The notes under the pieces: model-generated
Told to the model about the DNA's origin: nothing
The model's database searches: none
Seen by the model: only the letters and a program-made list of their open reading frames with translations
Position numbers and translations under genes: made by a program
Source: DYKG01 sp964596185
GTDB lineage: Bacteria > Muiribacteriota > Ozemobacteria > Ozemobacterales > Ozemobacteraceae
Direction of reading: 5' to 3'
Assembly: GCA_964596185.1 (NCBI GenBank)
Contig: CAZQUE010000012.1
Location: 1 to 64,000 of the forward strand
DNA: 64,000 nt
Part shown: positions 8,641-18,250 of the stretch, in pieces
Position numbering within the stretch: position 1 is the first letter of the stretch
Layout of the letters: the number at the start of each line of letters is the position of its first letter

Positions 8641-10305
8641 ATGAAAAGAGTTGGATTACTTGTTCTTGCTGTCTTCTTTCTTTTGACAGCCTGCGTTGTA
8701 CAGGCAAAGGATTCGGGCGTCAGATTTTCTGACTTGAGCGGAGAAGTTCTGGTTCGTCCCGATGAAAATAGACTTGGCTGGGAATTTGCTGAGCTGGAAA
8801 TGATTCTCAATGTAATGGACCATATTCAGACTAAAAAAGAGTCCAGTGCAATTCTCAGTTTGGCGGACATGACTACTTTTGTCATGAAGCCAGAGAGCGA
8901 AATCATTCTAGATACCGAGTCGGAAAAAGAAAGCAAAATTCAGCTTTTGAATGGTAAGGTCTGGGTTAACGTGAAAAAAATGATCAAAGACGGTTCGATG
9001 AACGTTGAAATGAGTCAGGCCGTCGCAGGGATCAAAGGTACCAACATAACCTGTTCTTCTGATGATAGTGGAAATGAAAACCGTGTTCAGGTTCTTCGCG
9101 GTGTAGCAAGTATTTTGCTTAGAGAATCCAAAGAAAGAATCGAGCTTAAAGAAGGCGAAGAACTCGTTATTAAAAAAGGTGTAAAACCAGAAAAAATTGA
9201 AATAGACGTTCAAAAACAACAGAAAGAATGGGAAGAACAGACCTCTAAACTCGGTGAATCCATTCAAATGAACGAGATTCCAGAAACCATAAAGGGTATC
9301 CTTGAATCTGAAGCTGAAGAATTTGCAAAAATACAAACCCTGTTTCAAAAGTTGATCTCCCTTGAATCTGTTGAGCTTGAAGAGGCTGCCGAAGTTCAGA
9401 AAGATGCAGAGCGATTCATCGGCATCGGTCTTGAAGACGCTTTGATTCTAGCCTCGATGCGCAAAAAAGTTGAAGAAGCACTGGGCCAGTCTGAAGCATC
9501 TGAAAATAATAAGCTAATTCTAGCCGGATATTTAAAAATGATTGCCGAAGCTTCTTCTACTATTATGGGTTATCAGAACGAAGCCGCCAAAATGATGCGC
9601 TATCAGTTCAAAACCAGTGCTCTTTATGAAGACATTTCCGCAGATGTTGAAATAGCTCTCGGTGAATTCAACAGTCTGTCGAATGAAGTTGATGCCATCA
9701 GGGCGGAAATCGCCAACAACCCCAACGGAAAAAGTCAGGACTGGTTTATGGACTCTCTGGAAGATTTGCAGGAAAGCCTGATTCAGCTAGATGAGTTGAT
9801 GCAAAAGGTTCAGGCTATGCTTGAGAAAAATCCGCAAGACCCTGCTGCTTTGAATCTTTCAAAATTGATTGCCGATACCCAGGCTAGTATTGCGTCAATA
9901 ATGAAAGATCTGAGTGTTGTAGAGATCGATTCTTCGACAATAACTGAAATGCAGCAGATCGATGACACCGTATCAGACCAGATGGTTGCTCTGCAAAACG
10001 AAATCGCGGCTTACAATGGCATCGCAAAACTTGATTCAGAAGGTGGCGAAAGAAGATTGCAGTCATCTTTGAGAATAATGGATAACTATTCCCGTGTCAG
10101 AAGAAATTATCTGTCGGCCCAGAGGCTTTATGACAGTGTTATGCGGTCAACTGCCAGTGCAAAATACAAAACCGCCGAACAGGAAGAAGTCGAAACTCTG
10201 TGGCAGAACATCAGTGATCGCTTTCAGCAACTGGGCATCGTTGCCGATGAGTTGCAGGCAAACATTGAAGACCTTGAAAGCCAGCTGCGCCAGCTGCTTA
10301 AGTAA
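8641..10305 (+). CDS. FecR-domain lipoprotein with long coiled-coil C-terminus
   Basis: Residues 1-18 form a lipoprotein signal with an L-T-A-C lipobox, so the mature protein probably starts at Cys18 and is membrane-anchored. Residues about 55-160 fit the FecR domain: a segment around S-A-I-L-S-L-A-D, an L-N-G-K-V-W-V-N-V strand and an A-V-A-G-I-K-G-T motif, then V-L-R-G-V-A. From about 190 to the end the protein is strongly helical and heptad-rich (Glu/Leu/Gln), a long coiled coil. There is no sigma-factor or FecA partner beside it, so this is probably a structural FecR-domain protein and not a regulator of iron uptake. GAGGAG precedes the ATG. It leads a three-gene envelope operon. Confidence 0.75.
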   Translation: MKRVGLLVLAVFFLLTACVVQAKDSGVRFSDLSGEVLVRPDENRLGWEFAELEMILNVMDHIQTKKESSAILSLADMTTFVMKPESEIILDTESEKESKIQLLNGKVWVNVKKMIKDGSMNVEMSQAVAGIKGTNITCSSDDSGNENRVQVLRGVASILLRESKERIELKEGEELVIKKGVKPEKIEIDVQKQQKEWEEQTSKLGESIQMNEIPETIKGILESEAEEFAKIQTLFQKLISLESVELEEAAEVQKDAERFIGIGLEDALILASMRKKVEEALGQSEASENNKLILAGYLKMIAEASSTIMGYQNEAAKMMRYQFKTSALYEDISADVEIALGEFNSLSNEVDAIRAEIANNPNGKSQDWFMDSLEDLQESLIQLDELMQKVQAMLEKNPQDPAALNLSKLIADTQASIASIMKDLSVVEIDSSTITEMQQIDDTVSDQMVALQNEIAAYNGIAKLDSEGGERRLQSSLRIMDNYSRVRRNYLSAQRLYDSVMRSTASAKYKTAEQEEVETLWQNISDRFQQLGIVADELQANIEDLESQLRQLLK

Positions 10306-10327
10306 AAGATAGCGGGAGGAAGTTATC

Positions 10328-12289
10328 ATGAAAAAGTCATTATTTGTAATCATCAGTCTGGTGCTGGCTTTGGCTGTCGGCCCGGCCTTCGCATTAGCCG
10401 TCGCCAGCGAACGGGCGATTGAAGCATTCAATCGTTATGAACCTGATTTCTCCAATTCACTTCGTCGACTTGAAGAGCTAGATCGAAAAGTTGAAAACCA
10501 GAACATGGATCTCAAAAGTGAAAAATATAAAGACGTTGTTTCTGACGCCGATGACATCATGGATTATGTTCAGAAACGCTATGATCTGATGGAAGATTTG
10601 TTCACTACCGTTTCTGGAGATTATCCTCTCGATCGTGCTGAACTTTTTGAAAATTTTTCTCGAATTGATGATCTTTACCGTGAAACAAGGAATTTTTATC
10701 TCGAAAGATTCGTTAATGGAAACAGAACTAAATCTGCCGGCGATAAAAAAATTGAAGATTCTGCTTCAGCTCCAGTTCCTGCGGTTGTCAGCGATGACAA
10801 AGCCGCAGCAACTACTATTGGAAAAGAAGTTGAAAAGCCACGCAAGGTTGAAATAAGCGGAACTTTGAAGCTGGATTTCAGAAATCGCAACGAAGTATAT
10901 AGAACCCAGACTAAAACTTTGCCCTTTACCAATCTTGAAACTGCTTTGCCCAACAACCTCAGCCAGGCAAAGCTCAATTTAAGTTACGAGATTGACCAGA
11001 ATCGAAAATTGTTTCTTGAAAATCGTTTCCTGCGACGTGAAAGAAATGAGCCGGTTCATGAAAACTATCTGACATTGGCATATCTTTACAAGGTTAATCA
11101 AAACAGGGCCTGGACTTTCAAAAACACTTTGCATCATTCCTGGTATCCTGATAACGGTGTAAAAGACTATCGAGACAATCTGGCCGAAATCTTTTTCAAC
11201 GACCGCTGGAGTAAGCGTGAGCGCCTGGCCAACCTTGGCTATCAGTCAAGAGTTTATCCGCGTTATACCAGGTCGGATTACCATCAGTTCAACCTGTCTG
11301 ATCAGGAAACCTGGTTCATTGAAAACGGCAACATATTTGCTGAACTCAAAGGTAACTGGAGAAGATATCGCAACGTTGACGATCTTGATTACGATAACTT
11401 CAACTTCTATGGAGAATACAACAAAACCTACAGCGGTAATAAAGCAGATCTGAGCGTTTCAAACACCTATGATCGCCGCATGTATGATCAGGAAGCAATC
11501 AACCTTTATCGTGCCAGCTACTGGGATAACTATTTCCGTGTAAATTATGACCTTCCCGTTCATGACAAACTGGCCTATTTGATCGAAGGGCAATACCAGA
11601 AACGCAATTATCTGGCCGATGAGCCCCGTGGTTATGCGCAAATGAACTTCTTTTCTGCTGCAAAACTGAAGTTTGACAAAAATACTCGTGGACAGCTCGA
11701 TTATCGCTACGTTTATAACGATGAAAACACGACTCTGCGGGCCCACAAGAATCATAAGTTCCATGGCATGTGGCAGCGAAAAGTGACTGATCAGTTCAAG
11801 ATCAGAGTTGACGATACCTTCCACGTCCGCAATTCCGTTCAGGGCGAAGTTATGGATTTCAAAGAAAACCTTTTCAACGCCAAGCTCAGCTGGGCGTTGC
11901 GAAACGGCATTGCTCTGACCTGGAACAATGAATACCTTTCAAGAATTTACGATCAGATCGTTTATCGAGATTTCCGTTATTTTCTCACCGGGCTCGTGTT
12001 CTCATATGCCCACGGTCGAAAATATGATTGGAAATTCGAACAGAGCTGGAGAAAGTTTTCTTTCAGAAATGGCAACAATATCAGCACTGGATGGGAATCA
12101 GAGGCTCAGCCTTTGACAGAAGTCCGTTACAACGTTGCTCTAAATGATGAACTGAAGCTGAAACTTCGAGCATCATGGGAAAAGACCTTCTATCGCCAGT
12201 TCGATAACCGCTCTCAGGAGCTGTTGTGGGAATTCACCAGACCTATGACGATTACCGAATTCTATGGTGGCCTGGAATACGAATTCTGA
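10328..12289 (+). CDS. Predicted outer-membrane beta-barrel protein with helical N-terminal stalk
   Basis: A cleavable signal peptide (about residues 1-25, A-F-A-L-A-V-A) is followed by a helical, charged region to about residue 115 and a Pro/Ala/Lys linker. From about 170 to the end, alternating aromatic and polar residues form many short strands (motifs such as L-D-F-R-N-R, R-Y-R, W-R-R-Y). The chain ends Y-E-F, the C-terminal aromatic typical of proteins assembled by the BAM machinery. I do not recognise the family; it could be a porin or an anchor for a surface structure. GGGAGGA sits upstream of the ATG, 22 bp after the FecR-domain gene. Confidence 0.65.
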   Translation: MKKSLFVIISLVLALAVGPAFALAVASERAIEAFNRYEPDFSNSLRRLEELDRKVENQNMDLKSEKYKDVVSDADDIMDYVQKRYDLMEDLFTTVSGDYPLDRAELFENFSRIDDLYRETRNFYLERFVNGNRTKSAGDKKIEDSASAPVPAVVSDDKAAATTIGKEVEKPRKVEISGTLKLDFRNRNEVYRTQTKTLPFTNLETALPNNLSQAKLNLSYEIDQNRKLFLENRFLRRERNEPVHENYLTLAYLYKVNQNRAWTFKNTLHHSWYPDNGVKDYRDNLAEIFFNDRWSKRERLANLGYQSRVYPRYTRSDYHQFNLSDQETWFIENGNIFAELKGNWRRYRNVDDLDYDNFNFYGEYNKTYSGNKADLSVSNTYDRRMYDQEAINLYRASYWDNYFRVNYDLPVHDKLAYLIEGQYQKRNYLADEPRGYAQMNFFSAAKLKFDKNTRGQLDYRYVYNDENTTLRAHKNHKFHGMWQRKVTDQFKIRVDDTFHVRNSVQGEVMDFKENLFNAKLSWALRNGIALTWNNEYLSRIYDQIVYRDFRYFLTGLVFSYAHGRKYDWKFEQSWRKFSFRNGNNISTGWESEAQPLTEVRYNVALNDELKLKLRASWEKTFYRQFDNRSQELLWEFTRPMTITEFYGGLEYEF

Positions 12290-12322
12290 TCCCTTTTTTA
12301 AAGATAATAGAGAGGTATTAAA

Positions 12323-13873
12323 ATGAATCTTTTAAGGAGACATGTTCTTTTTATTGCTTTGATAGGTCTGATTGCCATGACAGGTTGTGCCGGCGGCGGC
12401 GGATCCTCTGCGCCGGTAACCAAGGACGTTGCCGGAATAAACGCTACGATCAGTGGATTTATGGCCTCGATTGCCAATCGCGACTCAGTCGCGGCGAGCA
12501 AATTTCTTGCCGCTGAAACCTCACACTCTGAATCAAGCGTGCACACCTTGATGGTTTATGATTTTGGCAGCGATATCAATGATCCAAATGACGAAAGAGC
12601 CCATTATTCATTCACCGTGACCGAATCAGACATTGTCCAGCTTTCTGACAGTGTTGCGACAGTCAAAGCCTACTACAAGCTCCAAAGCGGCGAACCGCTT
12701 TGGCTCACCTTCGCTTTGATAAAAGAGAGTGGAGTCTGGATTATCGAAACCATTACTGTTGGAGCTACCAATACCGACGCTGCCAGCAGTTTCGTTGCTT
12801 CGACTTATTTCCCTGTGGTTCCCGGAGCTGTAGCCAAATTCAATCACTACTATCAGGGTGAGAGCACTGGTGGGATTTACACAAGATCATTCGCATCTTC
12901 ATCAGAAGAACAGGGTGGAATGATGTTTTATCAACTTCTGGAGAGTTATGATTCTTCAGGATCAGGTACTTCAATCCGGGCCGAAACTTCAGTGCTCCAC
13001 GCTCCAGCAGTATTTTACTCGCATCAAAGCTGTGGTCTTTGGGTTTATTCCCCAACTTTGAATGATGGCGAGCCATTCAACTTCTTTCAAACATCACATG
13101 CTTTTGGTTCTAGTCACACGATTCAGTTCACTTCACGTGATTCTCAATCAAATTTGATAACTCATTCGGTTGCCGTTTCTTTTGGCTATCCCGAAACTGT
13201 TCCTACAGACATGGGTAATATGCAGGCCGTACCTGTAACTTTTGTTACAACGGTGAAATACCCCGGCAGCACAAGTGTTTCTAAGTCAAAAATATGGTAT
13301 GCCGCCAATATTGGTAAAGCAGTTTTCGAAAGCTTTATGAATCCTAACGATTCCACTGCGATGTATTCAGAAAAAATATCGCAATACACTACGCCAAGCG
13401 TTCCAACTACACCCACCACTCCTCCAACCGGTGGGGTAACTTCCGGAAACGTGGCAATGACTCAGAGCTCTGGAGCCCCCGAGGCTTACTATCTGTTTGC
13501 CAGCATGGATGTTAACGCATCTACCGGAGAATTCAATCTTCGAACTGATAGCGAAGGACTCGTTTTGCTTTTCCAGACTCCTCCTGATGGCCCATCTACC
13601 CCAGGAAATGAAGTTCAGATTGAGGCAATGAGCGGTTGGAGCTGGTATCCTTCTTTGCCATCAGCCCCGGGCGGAATTTCTCCAAGCCTCCCTGGCAACG
13701 GCGTTAACGTTGCCCTGAATACTACTGTGCCTTGCACTTTGCGAAATTCTTCCGGAGCTGAAGTGAGTTTCAATGTCATCATACAGGCCCCTGATCCCAG
13801 CGTTCTGCCCGTAGATCGAAGAACAGGCGATCTTGTCGTTTATATTTCAAATTACAGTTTTTCAAATAACTGA
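12323..13873 (+). CDS. Lipoprotein with NTF2-like N-terminal region, function unknown
   Basis: The signal ends in an M-T-G-C lipobox followed by a Gly-rich spacer, so the protein is very probably a lipoprotein. Residues about 32-155 look like an NTF2-like cone fold: a helical start with I-S-G-F-M-A-S-I-A-N-R-D, then strands around V-A-T-V-K-A-Y-Y-K-L and G-V-W-I-I-E-T-I-T. The centre resembles a beta-rich domain. A Pro/Thr linker near residue 360-375 (T-P-T-T-P-P-T-G-G) separates a C-terminal beta domain of about 140 aa. It closes the operon with the FecR protein and beta-barrel, so all three probably act together in the envelope. The fold call is by eye. Confidence 0.55.
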   Translation: MNLLRRHVLFIALIGLIAMTGCAGGGGSSAPVTKDVAGINATISGFMASIANRDSVAASKFLAAETSHSESSVHTLMVYDFGSDINDPNDERAHYSFTVTESDIVQLSDSVATVKAYYKLQSGEPLWLTFALIKESGVWIIETITVGATNTDAASSFVASTYFPVVPGAVAKFNHYYQGESTGGIYTRSFASSSEEQGGMMFYQLLESYDSSGSGTSIRAETSVLHAPAVFYSHQSCGLWVYSPTLNDGEPFNFFQTSHAFGSSHTIQFTSRDSQSNLITHSVAVSFGYPETVPTDMGNMQAVPVTFVTTVKYPGSTSVSKSKIWYAANIGKAVFESFMNPNDSTAMYSEKISQYTTPSVPTTPTTPPTGGVTSGNVAMTQSSGAPEAYYLFASMDVNASTGEFNLRTDSEGLVLLFQTPPDGPSTPGNEVQIEAMSGWSWYPSLPSAPGGISPSLPGNGVNVALNTTVPCTLRNSSGAEVSFNVIIQAPDPSVLPVDRRTGDLVVYISNYSFSNN

Positions 13874-13888
13874 TTTTTGCATATACAA

Positions 13889-13926
13889 AGCCCCCGTTGC
13901 ATTTTGTGCAACGGGGGCTGTTTTTA
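13889..13926 (+). terminator. Rho-independent terminator of the FecR/barrel/lipoprotein operon
   Basis: A 13-bp perfect stem (AGCCCCCGTTGCA and its complement, 13889-13901 and 13907-13919) with a 5-nt loop is followed by a T-run from 13921. Confidence 0.92.
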
Positions 13927-13991
13927 TTCTAGCCGAAATATTTTTCAGCGCTCTGCGACAAAGCAATCTGGCTGTATTTCAGCTAACCTTT

Positions 13992-14165
13992 TCAGTGGAG
14001 ATTCGAAGTGCCGGTTCCATTTGGAAAGGAGGCTTCTGTAAGGATTTCCTGAATTATCTGCAGGGCTCCTGGAGTTACCTTTTTTCTGGTCGTTGCTTCG
14101 AAACGACTGACGAATGATTCGAGATTGGTCAAAATGTAATAGGCTTCATCCTGATTCAACTTCAT
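13992..14165 (-). CDS. 57-aa hypothetical protein
   Basis: I do not recognise this protein. A longer frame exists upstream, but ATG 14165 is the best start because AGGAGG lies 6 nt before it. The peptide begins M-K-L-N-Q-D-E-A-Y-Y-I-L and is mostly helical and charged with no signal or membrane segment, so it is probably cytosolic. It is divergent from the Cache-HAMP gene, with 139 bp between them. The strong ribosome site is the main evidence that it is real. Confidence 0.5.
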   Translation of the reverse strand: MKLNQDEAYYILTNLESFVSRFEATTRKKVTPGALQIIQEILTEASFPNGTGTSNLH

Positions 14166-14304
14166 ACCTGCCTCCTGCTGTTTTTTGCTATTTCCTTTAA
14201 TAAATATCGGCATATTGTTTAAAAAAATTAATAATAAAACAGTCGTTTGCGAAAAAAGCTTTTTATGAGTATTCTGGTATGGGGTTTGCGAAAGGCCATT
14301 CAAT

Positions 14305-15504
14305 ATGTCAATAACTGAAAAAAAAGAAGCTGGTCTAAAGTGGTATCAACGCATTGGCAACCGCATTGTTCTGGTGGCGGTTATTTCAGCAGCTCTTCCT
14401 CTTTTTATAATTTCAAGTACGATTGCAGTAAAGCTGAGAAATGATTTGATTCGACAGACCGTTCTTGCTCAGAAGCAAAGAGCGCAAACCATCAAGCATG
14501 GTATTGAATCTCTTTTGGCTGAATATTACCAGCAAATTGAAACACTTGCTCGTTTGCCGATGATTCAGGGTATGAACCCCGTTGAGCAAACTTTTTTGAT
14601 CAGAGAGTTTCTCGAACAGCAGAAGATCTTTTTCAGTTGTGCAGTTTATAACCGACAGAAATCGATTAAATCTGTAGCCTTGCGCAACAGAAAAGACTCG
14701 GTTGAGTTCGCTCCCGAGGATTTTTCTACCTCACAGGACGGAATAGAAAGCCCTTTGAGTGTTGCCTTTGAAAAAGTCATTCGCCAGGGAAAACCCGCCT
14801 TTTCAAGCTTCTTTTCTCAGGCCTTTCACGAAAAGATGCTTTTCGTTTTTGTTCCCGTTTTTGATTTCGTTGACCCAGAAAGCGTAATTGGTGTTATCAG
14901 CTGTTCTATCAGTCTTTCTGACCCGGGGATTCATGAAATCATCTGTGAATACCCAATAGATAAAGAAGACATTTTGATTTTAACCGACAAAAACGGCCTG
15001 GTGATTTCATGGCAGGGAGATCTGCCGGAAAACTTCGCTGGTCTTCGCATTCCTACGGAATATCATGAAAAAAAAGGTGCTTATGCAGCCAGAGTCGATC
15101 TGGGAACGGTTGAATACCTTGGAACTATTGCTCACGTTCCGGTTTTTGACGGGTTTCTACTGGCTGCAAAACCATGGAACCTGGCGATGGCCTTTTTGAA
15201 TCAGCTTTTGCTCGATCTTGCATTGGTTTTCGCCATTGCGTTGGTTATTGCTGTGGCGGCCGGCTATTATATGGCCAGCACCCTCGCAGGAGGTATCAAT
15301 TCTCTTATTTTGGGTATCCGTCAGGTTGCCGATGGTGTTGTGAGCCATCGTGTTGAAGTTTCTGGTGAAGATGAACTTGCTGAAGCCGGAAATGCTTTCA
15401 ATGAGATGGTTGGCGCTCTTGAAAAACATCGAATGATTGACGAAATCTGGAGTCGTGAGTGGGGCTCCGGCCAGGAAAAAAATGATGTTTCCAGCCCAGA
15501 CTAA
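14305..15504 (+). CDS. Cache-type sensor with HAMP domain and no output domain
   Basis: Architecture of a membrane receptor: a transmembrane helix at about 21-47, an extracytoplasmic region of about 240 residues resembling a double Cache sensor, a second membrane helix at about 295-320 (A-L-V-F-A-I-A-L-V-I-A-V-A-A-G), and a HAMP linker at about 322-375 containing G-V-V-S-H-R-V and D-E-L-A-E-A-G-N-A-F-N-E-M. After HAMP only about 25 residues remain, with no kinase, cyclase, phosphatase or chemotaxis domain. The next gene starts inside this one (23-nt overlap), so the signal may pass to that protein or to a partner in trans. It is not a frameshifted kinase as far as I can see: the following frame encodes a membrane protein. 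Confidence 0.7.
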   Translation: MSITEKKEAGLKWYQRIGNRIVLVAVISAALPLFIISSTIAVKLRNDLIRQTVLAQKQRAQTIKHGIESLLAEYYQQIETLARLPMIQGMNPVEQTFLIREFLEQQKIFFSCAVYNRQKSIKSVALRNRKDSVEFAPEDFSTSQDGIESPLSVAFEKVIRQGKPAFSSFFSQAFHEKMLFVFVPVFDFVDPESVIGVISCSISLSDPGIHEIICEYPIDKEDILILTDKNGLVISWQGDLPENFAGLRIPTEYHEKKGAYAARVDLGTVEYLGTIAHVPVFDGFLLAAKPWNLAMAFLNQLLLDLALVFAIALVIAVAAGYYMASTLAGGINSLILGIRQVADGVVSHRVEVSGEDELAEAGNAFNEMVGALEKHRMIDEIWSREWGSGQEKNDVSSPD

Positions 15505-18250
15505 GTTTCCTGTCTCTATGGTTGGCGATTCAAGAAAGATCCTGCCATTTTTGCTCTCGTTTCTTTTTATGTTGATCAAAGCGGTCAACAATCTTTTGTA
15601 TCTATCGGTTTTGACCATCTTCCTCGAAAAAGCCGGCGCAAACTCCTTGCCTTGGGTTTATTTGTCAGTAAATGTCTGCTTTATTTTTATCCAGTTCAAT
15701 TTCATTACCAGAATTGCCGGATACGAAGGACACTGGTTGCTTGGCAAAGTCAGCTTACCAATGATTTTGATGTCATTTTCTGCTGCCATGTTCTTGCCAA
15801 CGGAAATGACGCTGGTTCTAATAGTTTTTCTTGCGGCGGCAATGTTGTCTGACCTGGTTTCCAACCAGGCATTCACAGCAATGCTTAATCATTTTTTGAG
15901 CTTGAATGAATCCAAGAGAATCCTTCCTTTTGTCTATGCGGCAGGCAGTCTTGGATATATCTTGAGCGGCTTGACCTTGAAGTTTGTCATAGATATTGCA
16001 GGTTTCAAGGGACTTCTTCTCTTGAACGGAATGATTGCTTCAATTGGATATTTAATTATACAAAGGCTAAGACCCTATGAAATTGAGCGACTTGAAAATG
16101 CCGAAGAAGATGAAATAGTTAATTCAAATTCCGATGAGGGAAAAGTCGAAACTTCAATTAAGCACCCTCTGGCTCGACTGCTGATTTTTTCATCTTTCTT
16201 GATAATTTTCAATCGCTATCTGATAGATTTTCTTTTTGCGGCAGCGATTAGCAGCTATTTCATTTCTGGAAAAGACATTGCTTCTTTTATGGGTATTTTT
16301 GGCGCTACCGCTGACTTGCTGGTTATTGGGCTGCAAACATTTGTCATGAAGGCTGTTTTTTCTTCATTGCCGGTAGGGCGTGTTTTGACAATCGTTCCGG
16401 CAATTCTGACATTTCTTTGTATTGCTGCTTCCATAGATATGCGCTTTGCAGTAGTCGCTTCGATACAGTTTCTGGTGATGGTAAATTCAAAGAATTTTAC
16501 CGTTCCCGCCACAACTCTTCTGATGGGCGTCATTCCCCAACGCAAGCGGGTCATTTATCGTCGTGATATTTCAGTTGCCTGCGCTGTGGCTTCTACCGGT
16601 GTGGGACTCTTTTTGTTAATTATCAGAGATCGACTTGAACCATCAACAATGTTCATCATTGCCGCGTTTGTTTATTTGGCTCTTACGGTGATTCATTTTT
16701 TGCTCGACAAGGCATACCTGCTGACCTTGAAAAGCCAGATCGTCAGCCAGGAGTATCATGGGGTCGAAGAACAGCTAACATCAGTGCGATATTTGCGCCA
16801 ACAGGATAGAATCGAACAATTGAAACTTCTTTTGGAAAATGGCGACTTGCCGACAAGAATTGCGGCAATAAAAGAAGTTGGAGAATTAACAACTCAGTCG
16901 GCATGTGAAATTTTGTATGAGCAGCTGAAAAAAGAAGCAGAATCTCGTTGCATTGCTGAAACGGCGAGGGTTTTACTTCGTGTTGCCGGGGCACAGGCTT
17001 TTAATAAAATTGAAGAGTTACTGGCAGAGACGCCAGATTTGCGGTTGAAGGCAGACCTTATCGAGGCAATAGGCCGATTGCCTGGAGCTGGTGAGGAAAC
17101 CGTAGCAAAATATCTCGACCATCCGCACCATCGCATTCGTGCAAGCGCGATCATCAGCCTTCTCAGGATCGCTAGAGATAGAAATCGACTTGAAGCAGCC
17201 CTTCTTAATCTTTCAGAAATGGTTAAAGATCATGCTGAAATGATGCGGGCATCAGCTGCTGCAATAATGGGAGAGGTTGGCTTGCCTTTGTTTTTACCCT
17301 GTCTTGAGATGCTTGCTTTTGAAAACAATTCTGCCGTTGCGGTTAGTGCCCTGAATGCAATTTCCAGAATACAAAGTCCTTTATCATTAGCATGTCTGGA
17401 GCGTCTAAAAAATCACCAGATCGAGAATGTTGCCCAAACGGCCCGTCGACTGGCGGAAAATTCCGTTCGACAGAATGTTGGCCAGATCGGTCGACTTTTA
17501 ACGAGCATTACTGCAGAAGAGCGATTATTGCTTGCTTCAAGAGTCAGGCAAATTGGCGATGATGATAGTCTTGAATTGCTTTCGCTGATTCTTTGCGTTG
17601 AAGACGTTGCATTGCGAAAAAGACTGATTGGTTTTTTCGAAAAGGCTGACCCGGAAACTCTCGATCTACTATCCCGGTGCCTCATTTTGGGTCGGGAGGA
17701 AAAGGTTTCTTTTACCCTGGCTCCGGCTTTTTCTCTGGCGATTGATGAGTTCTATCAGACCCTGCCTCATTGGATAGAGCTTTTCAGAGCCATTGGGGCA
17801 GGGGCATTGGAAAACCAGGATTCTGTTCATTATCGACCCCTGAAGCATTTTCTGCGGGTTGTCTGGGCTGAAAACATTGCTGCAGCGAACATTTCTTTGA
17901 CAGAATCTCAATTGCAAATCGTCAGAAAAAGAACCCAGATTGCCTGTGAACTGGCTTGCTGTCTTGCTTCAGAACCGGTTGCCCTGTTGAATTCTCTCGA
18001 AAAATCATTGTCTGGGAGTCCCTATGCAAGATCGCTTGCTGAAGAATACATCGAAACCAGAATCGGCAGGTCAACGGCCGAATTCATTCTACCACTGTTG
18101 AAAACATGCCTGGAAAATGAATCTGACCCAGATGAACTTGTTCGAAAGGCAGATGAATTTGGAGTTGAAATCACCGCAAGTTTGATCGAATCTGCTGAAT
18201 CCAGGCTGAAAAATAATCTTCCGAGGCTTTTTAAAGAGGTTGTCCAATGA
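15482..18250 (+). CDS. Multi-pass transporter-like (MFS/NTT-like) protein fused to HEAT repeats
   Basis: About 922 aa from ATG 15482, which overlaps the previous gene by 23 nt; an ATG 45 bp upstream lacks a ribosome site. The first about 420 residues form about 12 hydrophobic helices in an MFS-like arrangement. The N-Q-A-F-T-A-M-L-N-H-F-L-S-L-N-E-S-K-R block recalls the nucleotide-transporter (Npt/NTT)-like branch. From about residue 440 the protein becomes soluble, with helical pairs typical of HEAT repeats (for example D-L-P-T-R-I-A-A-I-K-E-V-G-E-L and H-H-R-I-R-A-S-A-I-I-S-L-L). Such fusions are usually annotated only as HEAT-repeat MFS proteins and have no known substrate. It shares a 4-nt overlap with the PhnD-like gene. 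Confidence 0.65.
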   Translation: MMFPAQTKFPVSMVGDSRKILPFLLSFLFMLIKAVNNLLYLSVLTIFLEKAGANSLPWVYLSVNVCFIFIQFNFITRIAGYEGHWLLGKVSLPMILMSFSAAMFLPTEMTLVLIVFLAAAMLSDLVSNQAFTAMLNHFLSLNESKRILPFVYAAGSLGYILSGLTLKFVIDIAGFKGLLLLNGMIASIGYLIIQRLRPYEIERLENAEEDEIVNSNSDEGKVETSIKHPLARLLIFSSFLIIFNRYLIDFLFAAAISSYFISGKDIASFMGIFGATADLLVIGLQTFVMKAVFSSLPVGRVLTIVPAILTFLCIAASIDMRFAVVASIQFLVMVNSKNFTVPATTLLMGVIPQRKRVIYRRDISVACAVASTGVGLFLLIIRDRLEPSTMFIIAAFVYLALTVIHFLLDKAYLLTLKSQIVSQEYHGVEEQLTSVRYLRQQDRIEQLKLLLENGDLPTRIAAIKEVGELTTQSACEILYEQLKKEAESRCIAETARVLLRVAGAQAFNKIEELLAETPDLRLKADLIEAIGRLPGAGEETVAKYLDHPHHRIRASAIISLLRIARDRNRLEAALLNLSEMVKDHAEMMRASAAAIMGEVGLPLFLPCLEMLAFENNSAVAVSALNAISRIQSPLSLACLERLKNHQIENVAQTARRLAENSVRQNVGQIGRLLTSITAEERLLLASRVRQIGDDDSLELLSLILCVEDVALRKRLIGFFEKADPETLDLLSRCLILGREEKVSFTLAPAFSLAIDEFYQTLPHWIELFRAIGAGALENQDSVHYRPLKHFLRVVWAENIAAANISLTESQLQIVRKRTQIACELACCLASEPVALLNSLEKSLSGSPYARSLAEEYIETRIGRSTAEFILPLLKTCLENESDPDELVRKADEFGVEITASLIESAESRLKNNLPRLFKEVVQ

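Noticed and set aside
15437..15482. Earlier ATG for the HEAT transporter-like gene
   Set aside because: No ribosome site and it would lengthen the overlap with the upstream gene; ATG 15482 fits better, though the difference is 15 codons only.
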